A DNA stretch of 18,462 bases from Ruminiclostridium sp. (GTDB lineage: Bacteria; Bacillota_A; Clostridia; Oscillospirales; Oscillospiraceae). Location: positions 1 to 18,462 of the forward strand of contig JAFXCU010000162.1 of the NCBI GenBank assembly GCA_017521345.1, written 5' to 3'. Below the pieces are notes generated by a model. The model made no database searches. It saw only the letters and a program-made list of their open reading frames with translations, and was not told the origin of the DNA. This document shows, piece by piece, positions 6,548 through 13,580 of this stretch. Both the position numbers and the translations under genes were made by a program. Every line of letters begins with the position of its first letter. Position 1 is the first letter of the stretch.

Positions 6548-7381
6548 ATGCTGCACGAGATCGCACCCAAACAGTACCACGTGGAATTTGCCAAGAAGCA
6601 GCCCGGCGATGACGCCATCTGCTTCGTGTTCAAAGGCCCTGAGATCTTAGAGAAGATGGTGGACGACGTCCTTCTGCCCCCCACCTACGGGGAGATCAAG
6701 GAGAAGGTTCAGAAATACATCTACCTCTTCGCCATCGACAACACCGAGTATTACCTGGCCGACCTGAAGGAGGAGGACATCCCCGAGGGCTACGGCTGGT
6801 GGATCGTCCGCAACGCCCCTGAGCACCGTGCCCAGGACCAGCACTTTGCCGAGTACACCGCCTACCAGCTCTACGTCTGGTACCGGGACAACCAGTTCTG
6901 CGGCCGCTGCGGCACCCACACTGAGGCCGACGGTTCCCTCCGTATGCTCCGCTGCCCCAAGTGCGGCAACATGATCTTCCCCCGGATCACCCCTGCCATC
7001 ATGGTGGCGGTCACCCACGAGGACAAGATCCTGGTGACCCGCTACAAGGGTCGGGCCTACAAGGGATACGCTATGATCGCCGGCTTCAACGAGATCGGCG
7101 AGACCGCCGAGGAGACCGTCCGCCGTGAGGTCCTGGAGGAAGTGGGTCTCCACGTGTCCGAGGTCAAGTATTACAAGAGCCAGCCCTGGGGCATCGACGG
7201 CAACCTGATGCTGGGCTACTTTGCCAAGCTGGACGGCTCTTCCGAGATCGACCTGGACCGCCAGGAGCTGGCCCAGGCCGCCTGGCTCTCCCGGGACGAG
7301 CTGGGGGAGGACACCATCCGCTATCAGTACAGCCTGGCAGGTGACCTGGTGGACGCCTTCCGCCGGGGCGAGCACGAGTAA
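6548..7381 (+). CDS. nudC: NudC-like Nudix hydrolase with zinc ribbon, copy 2
   Basis: 277 residues, similar to the upstream copy throughout (about half the residues identical by eye), so the pair arose by tandem duplication. The zinc ribbon uses Cys118, 121, 136 and 139, the Nudix box spans 179-201 and is intact, and the following motif is SQPWGIDGNL (211-220), again with G..GNL where classical NudC has PFP. The N-terminal domain is the most diverged part and carries a small insertion (VDDVLLPPTYGE). The ribosome site AGAGG lies seven bases before the ATG, and the gap from copy 1 is 27 bases. The shared departure from the NudC signature suggests it predates the duplication. Both copies are likely co-expressed, perhaps with different substrate preference. 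Confidence 0.88.
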   Translation: MLHEIAPKQYHVEFAKKQPGDDAICFVFKGPEILEKMVDDVLLPPTYGEIKEKVQKYIYLFAIDNTEYYLADLKEEDIPEGYGWWIVRNAPEHRAQDQHFAEYTAYQLYVWYRDNQFCGRCGTHTEADGSLRMLRCPKCGNMIFPRITPAIMVAVTHEDKILVTRYKGRAYKGYAMIAGFNEIGETAEETVRREVLEEVGLHVSEVKYYKSQPWGIDGNLMLGYFAKLDGSSEIDLDRQELAQAAWLSRDELGEDTIRYQYSLAGDLVDAFRRGEHE

Positions 7382-7396
7382 AGAGAGGGAGAGAAT

Positions 7397-7954
7397 ATGG
7401 AACTGACCTACGAAAAGGCCCTGGAGCTGCTGAAGGAGTACAACAAGGAGGACTTCCACCTCCAGCACGCCTATGTGGTCTCCGACGTTATGGGCTGGTT
7501 TGCTGAGCAGCTGGGCTACGGGGAGGAGAAGGATTTCTGGGCCCTGGTGGGCCTCCTTCACGACCTGGACTATGAGCAGTATCCCGACCAGCACTGCATC
7601 AAGTCCCAGGAGATCATGCGGGAGCGTGGTCTGGACGAGCGGCTCATCCGTGCCACCGCCAGCCACTGCTACGGCATCTATGTGGATATCAAGCCGGAAC
7701 ACCAGATGGAGAAGGTCCTCTTTGCCACCGACGAACTCACCGGCCTCATCGGGGCCGCCGCCATCATGCGTCCCTCCAAGAGCGTGGAGGACATGGAGGT
7801 CAAGTCCCTGAAGAAGAAGTTCAAGGACAAGAAGTTCGCCGCAGGCTGCTCCCGTGACATTATCCAGCAGGGTGCAGATATGCTGGGCTGGACCCTGGAG
7901 GAGCTCATGGAGCAGACCATCCAGGCCATGCGTGCCAGCAGCCACGTCAACTAA
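7397..7954 (+). CDS. HD-domain metal-dependent phosphohydrolase-like protein
   Basis: 185 residues. HD-superfamily pattern: His24 in HLQHAYVV, the His55-Asp56 pair in LLHDLDYE, His66, His90 in ATASHCYG and Asp112 in ATDELTGLI. These would bind one or two metals for phosphate-ester hydrolysis. The size and the YEQYPDQH...IKSQEI...G segment match the HDIG-type single-domain proteins common in Clostridia, whose substrates are mostly unknown. A C-terminal basic helix (KSLKKKFKDKKFAAG) follows. The gene starts 15 bases after the second NudC with a purine-rich ribosome site, and a terminator follows four bases after its stop, so it closes the operon. A nucleotide substrate would fit the Nudix neighbours, but that is inference. 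Confidence 0.85.
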   Translation: MELTYEKALELLKEYNKEDFHLQHAYVVSDVMGWFAEQLGYGEEKDFWALVGLLHDLDYEQYPDQHCIKSQEIMRERGLDERLIRATASHCYGIYVDIKPEHQMEKVLFATDELTGLIGAAAIMRPSKSVEDMEVKSLKKKFKDKKFAAGCSRDIIQQGADMLGWTLEELMEQTIQAMRASSHVN

Positions 7955-7958
7955 ACCC

Positions 7959-7985
7959 AAAGGCTCCCCACCGGGGAGCCTTTTT
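7959..7985 (+). terminator. Rho-independent terminator of the CoA-transferase operon
   Basis: An 11-bp stem (AAAGGCTCCCC with GGGGAGCCTTT), loop ACC and five T, directly after the HD gene. Confidence 0.93.
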
Positions 7986-8018
7986 ACTTTGCAGACCCAT
8001 AGGTGAGGCACTTTGCCT

Positions 8019-8045
8019 GTAGGGGCCGATGCCCACATCGGCCCG
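8019..8045 (+). repeat. Short hairpin repeat, unit 1
   Basis: Begins GTAGGGGC and ends CCCG like unit 2. The core is a perfect hairpin: GGGCCGATG (8023-8031), loop CCCA, CATCGGCCC (8036-8044). The stem sequence differs from unit 2 but pairs perfectly, as expected of a structure kept by compensating changes. I recall such GTAGGGGC...CCCG elements as dispersed repeats in related gut Clostridia. Confidence 0.6.
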
Positions 8046-8087
8046 CTCTCTGCCGATATCCCGCACCGTATGTTTTAACGCATTTCC

Positions 8088-8113
8088 GTAGGGGCGGATT
8101 CCATATCCGCCCG
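8088..8113 (+). repeat. Short hairpin repeat, unit 2
   Basis: Same orientation as unit 1, with starts 69 bases apart. GTAGGGGC opening, stem GGGCGGAT (8092-8099) with ATCCGCCC (8105-8112), CCCG ending. It lies seven bases before the promoter of the restriction-modification gene. Confidence 0.6.
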
Positions 8114-8119
8114 CAGCCG

Positions 8120-8148
8120 TTGAAGTTACCCGCCACTTATGGTATTCT
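8120..8148 (+). promoter_or_regulatory. Promoter of the MmeI-like gene
   Basis: TTGAAG (8120-8125), 17-base spacer, TATTCT (8143-8148) preceded by TGG, giving an extended -10. Predicted start near 8155, leader of about 28 bases. Confidence 0.65.
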
Positions 8149-8182
8149 AAAACAAAACAACAACCAACGGGAGGGACCCGCC

Positions 8183-10966
8183 ATGACAGAATCCCAACAG
8201 AAACAGGCTGCCCGCCAATTCATAGCCGACTGGACCAGCCGGGGCGACGAGAAGCAGGACACCCAGACCTTCTGGCTGAATCTGCTCCAAAACGTCTTCG
8301 GTGTGGAGGAACCCCACAAGTTTATCTCCTTCGAGATGCCCGTGAAGCTCAGCCACACCAGCTTCATTGACGGCTACATCCCCGCCACCCGGGTCCTCAT
8401 CGAGCAGAAGAGCCAGGACATCAACCTGAAAAAGGGGTACAAGCAGTCCGACGGTTCTCTCCTGTCCCCCTTCCAGCAGGCCCGGCGCTATGCAGGCTAT
8501 CTGCCCCACGACCAGAACCCCCGGTGGATCGTGGTCTGCAACTTCCAGGAGTTCCACATCCACGACATGAACTTCCCCAACGGCGAGCCCGAGGTCATCC
8601 GCCTGACCGACCTGGAAAAGGAAGTCTACCGCCTGAAATTCCTGGTGGACACCGGCAGCGCCCACATCAAGAAGGAGATGGAGGTCTCCCTCCAGGCCGG
8701 TACTCTGGTGGGCAAGCTCTACGATGCCCTTCTCAAGCAGTACAAGGACCCCACCGACCCGGAGACCCTGAAAAGCCTCAACGCCCTGTGCGTCCGTCTG
8801 GTTTTTTGCCTGTATGCCGAGGATGCGGGCATCTTCGGCCAGCACGGCATGTTCCACGACTACCTCCGCCGGTTCGAGGCCCGGGATGTCCGCAAGGCCC
8901 TCATGGACCTCTTCGAGATTCTTGACACCAAGGAGGAAGATCGTGACCCCTACCTGGACGAGGACCTGCTGGCCTTCCCCTATGTGAACGGCGGCCTCTT
9001 TGCCGATAAGTCCGTGGTCATCCCCCGGCTGGACGGGGACATTGTGGACCTGATTCTGGAAAAGGCCAGCGCGGATTTTGACTGGTCGGTCATCAGCCCC
9101 ACCATCTTCGGTGCCGTCTTTGAGTCCACCCTGAACCCCGAGACCCGCCGGTCCGGGGGCATGCACTACACCAGCATCGAAAATATCCACAAGGTCATCG
9201 ACCCTCTCTTTCTGGATGACCTCCGGGCCGAGCTGGACCAGATCAAGGCCATCCCCGTGGACAAGACCCGGGAGAAGCAGCTGAAAGCCTATCAGACCAA
9301 GCTGGCCGGACTGACCTTCCTGGACCCCGCCTGCGGGTCGGGCAACTTCCTCACCGAGACCTACCTGTCCCTCCGACGGCTGGAAAATGAGGTCATTGAT
9401 GCCCTCCAATACGGCCAGATCACCCTGGGCCAGGTCACCGACCCCATCCAGGTGTCCATCGGCCAGTTCTACGGCATCGAGATCAACGACTTTGCCGTGA
9501 CGGTAGCCAAGACCGCCCTGTGGATCGCCGAGAGCCAGATGATGCAGGAGACCGAGAAGCTGGTCCGCCATGATTTGGACTTCCTGCCCCTGCGGTCCTA
9601 TGCCAACATCGAGGAGGGCAACGCCCTGCGGATGGACTGGGAGACCGTGGTGCCCAAGGAGAAGCTGGACTATATCATGGGGAATCCGCCGTTTGTGGGC
9701 TATTCCCTCCAGACCAAGGAGCAAAAGGCTGATATCCTGTCCATCTATGTGGACGAGAAGGGGAAGCCTTATAAGACGGCGGGCAAGATCGACTATGTCT
9801 CCGGCTGGTATTTTAAGGCCGCCCAGTACATGAACGGAACCGAGGTTCGCACGGCTTTCGTTTCCACCAATTCCATCACCCAGGGTGAGCAGGTGGCCGG
9901 TGTGTGGAAGCCCCTGTACGACCGCTTCGGCATCCATATTGACTTTGCCCACCGGACCTTCCGCTGGGACAGTGAAGCCAGTTTGAAGGCCCATGTCCAT
10001 TGTGTGATCGTGGGGTTTAGCGTTGCGGAGAGTGATAAGCCCAGGAAAATATATACCGGGGAACGCTATCAAGTTGCAGAAAATATCAATGCGTATTTGC
10101 TAGATGCGGAGATGATTTTTGTCGAAGCGCGTACAAAGGCGATTTGTAATGTTCCTGTGTTGCAGAACGGCGGAAAGCCTACCGAAGGTGGTTTTTTGAT
10201 TCTTTCTGAAGAAGAAAAAGACGAGTTGCTTCAAGCAGAACCACAAGCGATAGAATTTATCCGCCCCTATATGATGGGAAAAGATTTTATTTCCCGTAGA
10301 CCTCGTTACTGCCTGTGGATGGTTGGAGCAAGTCCTGCCGCAATTAAGCAGTGCCCGAAGGTACGAAAGCGTATTGAACAAGTGCGTGAGTATCGCATTG
10401 CTAGCCCTAAGGCTGCTACGCAAAAGAAAGCGGAAACACCGATGTTATTTGACGAAGTGAGGGAATGCAAAACAGAGTATGTTGCAATTCCCAAGGTGTC
10501 CTCCGAAAACAGACGCTATATTCCGATGGATTATCTCCCGGCTGAAATCATTCCAGGAGATAAACTGTTTATGCTACAAGAAGCATCGCTATATCACTTT
10601 GGTGTTTTGATGTCAAATGTTCATATGGCATGGATGCGAGCAGTTTGTGGGAGACTTAAAAGCGACTACAGCTATTCAAATACTATCGTGTATAACAATT
10701 TCCCTTGGCCCACACCTACCGAAGCCCAAAAGGACAAGATCGAGCAGACAGCCCAGTCGATCTTGGATGCCCGTGCCCTCTACCCGGATGCTTCCCTGGC
10801 TGATCTTTACGATGAAGCCACCATGCCGGTAGAACTCCGCAAGGCCCATCAGGCCAACGACCGAGCCGTCATGCAGGCATACGGTTTCGACATCAAAACC
10901 ACCACCGAAGCCATCTGTGTGGCTGAACTGATGAAGATGTATCAAGAGATTACAGAAGAAAAATAA
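8183..10966 (+). CDS. MmeI-family (type IIL/IIG) single-chain restriction endonuclease-methyltransferase
   Basis: 927 residues, close to the size of MmeI (about 919). It should methylate one adenine strand of a short site and cut at a distance. An N-terminal nuclease motif is present as Asp63 and Glu74-Gln-Lys76 (FIDGY...LIEQKS). The N6-adenine methyltransferase core has DPACGSGNF (381-389), preceded by GGMHYTS, and NPPF (501-504). The C-terminal region contains the typical GRLKSDYSYSNTIVYNNFPWP ending of the target-recognition domain and then a helical tail. The start ATG 8183 follows a GGGAGGG; frame extension to 8003 passes through the hairpin repeats and the promoter and is not coding. 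Bases about 10010-10710 (residues about 610-843) are A+T-rich while both flanks are G+C-rich, so the recognition domain appears to be exchanged. It is followed 13 bases later by a DUF5677-type gene. Confidence 0.9.
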   Translation: MTESQQKQAARQFIADWTSRGDEKQDTQTFWLNLLQNVFGVEEPHKFISFEMPVKLSHTSFIDGYIPATRVLIEQKSQDINLKKGYKQSDGSLLSPFQQARRYAGYLPHDQNPRWIVVCNFQEFHIHDMNFPNGEPEVIRLTDLEKEVYRLKFLVDTGSAHIKKEMEVSLQAGTLVGKLYDALLKQYKDPTDPETLKSLNALCVRLVFCLYAEDAGIFGQHGMFHDYLRRFEARDVRKALMDLFEILDTKEEDRDPYLDEDLLAFPYVNGGLFADKSVVIPRLDGDIVDLILEKASADFDWSVISPTIFGAVFESTLNPETRRSGGMHYTSIENIHKVIDPLFLDDLRAELDQIKAIPVDKTREKQLKAYQTKLAGLTFLDPACGSGNFLTETYLSLRRLENEVIDALQYGQITLGQVTDPIQVSIGQFYGIEINDFAVTVAKTALWIAESQMMQETEKLVRHDLDFLPLRSYANIEEGNALRMDWETVVPKEKLDYIMGNPPFVGYSLQTKEQKADILSIYVDEKGKPYKTAGKIDYVSGWYFKAAQYMNGTEVRTAFVSTNSITQGEQVAGVWKPLYDRFGIHIDFAHRTFRWDSEASLKAHVHCVIVGFSVAESDKPRKIYTGERYQVAENINAYLLDAEMIFVEARTKAICNVPVLQNGGKPTEGGFLILSEEEKDELLQAEPQAIEFIRPYMMGKDFISRRPRYCLWMVGASPAAIKQCPKVRKRIEQVREYRIASPKAATQKKAETPMLFDEVRECKTEYVAIPKVSSENRRYIPMDYLPAEIIPGDKLFMLQEASLYHFGVLMSNVHMAWMRAVCGRLKSDYSYSNTIVYNNFPWPTPTEAQKDKIEQTAQSILDARALYPDASLADLYDEATMPVELRKAHQANDRAVMQAYGFDIKTTTEAICVAELMKMYQEITEEK

Positions 10967-10979
10967 GTGGAGAAGCTAT

Positions 10980-11966
10980 ATGGGAGAAGATTTAACATTA
11001 TCATTGATGCTCGATGCGGTGAGAAATAAGTATATTGCACTAACGAATGAAGGGGTGTCGAGAGAAGATGCGATATTAAGGATTTCAAAATTGGATTTTG
11101 AAAAGATTCTAACTGATGTTACGGATACTATGTCAACGGACTGTATTGAATCCTTTGAACAGAATATGTATGAGAATGTTTTGTGCTCTCGTCTTCGGGT
11201 GGAGAAGTTTTTAGCGCATAATGAAGAAATCTGGTATAAAGGATTTATTGTTTCGGAAGCTATGTACCTGATTGTATTAGAGATGGCAGATAATCTTCGA
11301 GAATTAGTAATATCTTCACAAACAGATTTGCTCGAAGGAAAAGGAGTTCGTTACATGGTGTTGACGGAACTTCATGGACGGGCGTGCCAGCAGTATTTAG
11401 AGATACTACATTTGCTAAAGGGTGGCTTTGCGGATGGAGCATTTGCTCGGTGGCGTTCATTGTATGAATTGAGTATAATCTGTGAATTCATATCTGAAAA
11501 CCCTGAAACAGTTGCGCAGGCATATCTTGATTCTGCTGATTCAGATGATGGAAAGAATACATGGGCGAAAACTGCAGAGTGCTTTAAGGATAGTAAACGA
11601 GTTACATTTGATAATATAAAGAAACAATGTTCATATGAAAACGAGTATTGGAAGGAATCCTACAGACTTGCAAATAAAATTGTTCACGCATCACCACTAG
11701 GAACATTTTCTCGTATGGGGGCAATTCGAACTACCGAGAAATTGATACCTGCTGGACGTAGTGATTACGGGCTTGCAATTCCTGCAATGAATGCGGCAGT
11801 CTCTCTTTTCTTAGTAACAGCCATCTATTTCAGTTTGACTGGGATCGGGGATGCACTCCTCTATGTTCAGACACTTGGGAAATGGATTGATAAAATTCAA
11901 ACAGTCTATGAGGATATTCAAAAAGAATGTTTTGATTTAGGCGGTGAAGCCTTAGAAATAGATTGA
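10980..11966 (+). CDS. DUF5677-type protein, companion of the MmeI-like gene
   Basis: 328 residues, mostly helical and cytosolic. The block from about residue 131 to 170 (LHGRACQQYLEILHLLKGG, then FADGAFARWRSLYELSI) matches what I know of the DUF5677 family, as does the later YRLANKIVHASP (228-239). That last stretch gives Arg229-x6-His236, a spacing also used in HEPN RNases, so a HEPN-like helical fold is possible; this is inference. The gene starts 13 bases after the methyltransferase stop with a GTGGAG ribosome site, so it is probably co-transcribed. It is A+T-rich throughout, matching the recognition-domain segment of the upstream gene but not that gene's end. No biochemical function is established for the family to my knowledge. 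Confidence 0.75.
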   Translation: MGEDLTLSLMLDAVRNKYIALTNEGVSREDAILRISKLDFEKILTDVTDTMSTDCIESFEQNMYENVLCSRLRVEKFLAHNEEIWYKGFIVSEAMYLIVLEMADNLRELVISSQTDLLEGKGVRYMVLTELHGRACQQYLEILHLLKGGFADGAFARWRSLYELSIICEFISENPETVAQAYLDSADSDDGKNTWAKTAECFKDSKRVTFDNIKKQCSYENEYWKESYRLANKIVHASPLGTFSRMGAIRTTEKLIPAGRSDYGLAIPAMNAAVSLFLVTAIYFSLTGIGDALLYVQTLGKWIDKIQTVYEDIQKECFDLGGEALEID

Positions 11967-12060
11967 CTTGGCCTGCTTTGAGACGAGGAAACGTTGAATT
12001 AGGAGTAGCCCTCATTGTGGTAGTAGGAGTGGAGGTTGTCGAACTACGTGGGCAACAATC

Positions 12061-12116
12061 CCTCAGTCTTTTGCCTGCGGCAAAATCCAGCTCCCTTTGC
12101 ACAAGGGAGCCTGAGG
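12061..12116. repeat. Composite inverted repeat able to fold as a three-way junction
   Basis: The outer arms CCTCAG (12061-12066) and CTGAGG (12111-12116) pair perfectly and enclose two perfect hairpins: TTTTGCC/GGCAAAA with loop TGC (12069-12085), and GCTCCCTT/AAGGGAGC with loop TGCAC (12090-12110). The CTCCCTT...AAGGGAGCC part resembles a dispersed intergenic repeat I associate with gut Oscillospiraceae. It lies between convergent genes, just before their shared terminator. The rest of the 223-base gap (11967-12189) holds only a possible gene relic near 11999-12043. Confidence 0.65.
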
Positions 12117-12146
12117 TGGGTGCGCCCCTGCAGGTTTTCCGATAAA

Positions 12147-12172
12147 AAAAGACCGCCCTCGGGCGGTCTTTT
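12147..12172. terminator. Bidirectional terminator between convergent genes
   Basis: AAAAGACCGCCC / GGGCGGTCTTTT stem with A run on the left and T run on the right. It serves the DUF5677 transcript from the left and the UPF0324 transporter from the right. Confidence 0.92.
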
Positions 12173-12189
12173 CGTTTATCCAATTCCAT

Positions 12190-13221
12190 TTACCAAAGTC
12201 CCATCACGTGCTGCATCAGCAGGCTTACGATGGTGATGCCCGCCCAGCAGGAGGCGCCCAGGATGAGGGGTCTGCCGCCGGACTTCACCAGTTTCACGAT
12301 ATTGGTATTCAGGCCAATGGCAGCCATGGCCAGGACGATGAAGAACTTGCTCAGGGTCTTGATGGGGGCGAACACAGCGGCGTCCACGCCCAGGGAGACC
12401 GCCACGGTGGTGATGATGGAGGCCCCGATGAAGTACAGGATGAAGAAGGGGAAGATGGCTTTGATGCTCACCTTCTTGCCCTCTTGGGCCTGGCTCTTTC
12501 GTGCCTGGATGACGGACAGTACCAGAACGATGGGGATGATGGCCAGGGTCCGGGTGAGCTTCACGGTAACCGCCTTGTCCAGGGTCTGGGTGCCCAGGCC
12601 CCACATGCTGTCCCAGGTGGAGGCGGCGGCAGTGACAGAAGAAGTGTCGTTGACGGCGGTGCCGGCGAAGATGCCGAAGGCCTCCCCGGAGAGGGTGTCA
12701 AAGCCGATGGCCGCACCCAGGGGCGGGAAGATGATGGCCGCCAGGACGTTGACGAAGAAGATCACGGAGATGGCCTGGGCCACTTCCTCGTCATCTGCGT
12801 CGATGACCGGGGCGGTGGCCGCCACAGCGGAGCCGCCGCAGATGGAGGAGCCCACACCGATGAGGGTGGAGATCTTGCCGGGGATGTGCATGGCTTTGTG
12901 GAGGACCCAGGCGATGATAAGGGAGGTGGAGATGGTGCAGACGATGATGGGCAAAGACTGCTTGCCGGTCTCCAGGATGACACCCAGGTTCAGGCCGAAG
13001 CCCAGGAGGATGACCGCCCACTGGAGGATCTTCTTGGAGGTAAACTTGATGCCGGGGGCCAGGTTGGTCTTGTCCTTGATGGGGATGGTGATGAGCATAC
13101 CCAGCAGGATGGCGATGATGGGGCCGCCGATGAGGGGGAAGGCCTGGCCCAGCAGCCAGGCGGGAACGGCGATGGCCAGGCAGAGGGCCAGACCCTTGCC
13201 GTTGGTGCTTAGAAATTTCAT
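12190..13221 (-). CDS. UPF0324 (YeiH-type) putative sulfate exporter family membrane protein
   Basis: 343 residues with about ten hydrophobic segments, an integral inner-membrane transporter. Family marks are GGPIIAILLGMLI near residue 33, the ILLGFGLNLG helix, ICGGSAVAATAPVIDADDEE (about 132-150), FAGTAVNDTSSV and the final IGLNTNI helix. The family is annotated as putative sulfate exporters on indirect evidence; the true substrate is unsure. The ATG at 13221-13219 has an AGAGG upstream. It is a single-gene unit: promoter at 13269-13297 and the shared terminator at 12147-12172. No LysR-type regulator, often seen next to yeiH, is adjacent here. Confidence 0.9.
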   Translation of the reverse strand: MKFLSTNGKGLALCLAIAVPAWLLGQAFPLIGGPIIAILLGMLITIPIKDKTNLAPGIKFTSKKILQWAVILLGFGLNLGVILETGKQSLPIIVCTISTSLIIAWVLHKAMHIPGKISTLIGVGSSICGGSAVAATAPVIDADDEEVAQAISVIFFVNVLAAIIFPPLGAAIGFDTLSGEAFGIFAGTAVNDTSSVTAAASTWDSMWGLGTQTLDKAVTVKLTRTLAIIPIVLVLSVIQARKSQAQEGKKVSIKAIFPFFILYFIGASIITTVAVSLGVDAAVFAPIKTLSKFFIVLAMAAIGLNTNIVKLVKSGGRPLILGASCWAGITIVSLLMQHVMGLW

Positions 13222-13268
13222 GGGATGCGCCTCTTTTGAAAAGAATATGGGGGAATTTATCCTGCTCT

Positions 13269-13297
13269 ATCCTACAAGACTCTGGGGATTGTGTCAA
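13269..13297 (-). promoter_or_regulatory. Promoter of the UPF0324 transporter gene
   Basis: Minus strand TTGACA (13297-13292), 17-base spacer, TAGGAT (13274-13269). Leader of about 40 bases. Confidence 0.65.
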
Positions 13298-13451
13298 GGT
13301 ATGTGGATGGGATTTTGTTGTTTCTTAATGGATGATATCGTGTTGTTTATTTGCACAAAGAAACTTATTACAACGATAAAAGTTTTTCTGCCTTGGTGCT
13401 ATTTGAACATAATGAAGGGTAAAGTTGCAGGAAGTTTGGTTGGGGCATTCA

Positions 13452-13480
13452 TTTACAGAATCTCGTCCAAGTGCTAGGAT
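13452..13480 (+). promoter_or_regulatory. Promoter of the pyruvate:ferredoxin oxidoreductase gene
   Basis: TTTACA (13452-13457), 17-base spacer ending in TGC, TAGGAT (13475-13480): an extended -10 promoter. Confidence 0.6.
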
Positions 13481-13580
13481 TATCCCAATCAATTTCCAGC
13501 CGACCCAACGGGGTAAAACGGCAATGAAACCACCGGCACAATGGAACCGCCATTTGGCCAGGAACTGAGGAGGATGCATC

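Larger units (their letters stand above)
13222..13580. other. Intergenic region between divergent transporter and pyruvate oxidoreductase genes
   Basis: 359 bases without a gene, A+T-rich in the middle. It holds the two promoters listed separately, about 150 bases apart back to back. An imperfect inverted repeat is visible around 13360-13386 (AAACTTAT...ATAAAAGTTT), as is TTGTTTATTTGCACAA near 13342-13357; neither fits a known operator well. The last part is a leader of about 93 bases for the oxidoreductase. Confidence 0.5.

Noticed and set aside
8003..8182. N-terminal extension of the MmeI-like protein
   Set aside because: The extension crosses both hairpin repeats and the promoter at 8120-8148, and the ATG at 8183 has its own ribosome site.
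8147..10072. 641-codon open frame opposite the MmeI-like gene
   Set aside because: Antisense shadow with Gly/Leu/Val/His-rich composition. It overlaps a promoter and a strongly supported coding region, and it ends where the sense strand becomes A+T-rich.
13342..13357. TTGTTTATTTGCACAA as a Rex redox-repressor site
   Set aside because: Rex sites have TTGT-N10-ACAA with strong inner symmetry; this has eight bases between the arms and little inner symmetry.
12208..13477. Long plus-strand frames across the UPF0324 transporter
   Set aside because: The minus frame is a clear multi-helix membrane protein with promoter and terminator; the plus frames are Gly/Asp- or Met-rich shadows.
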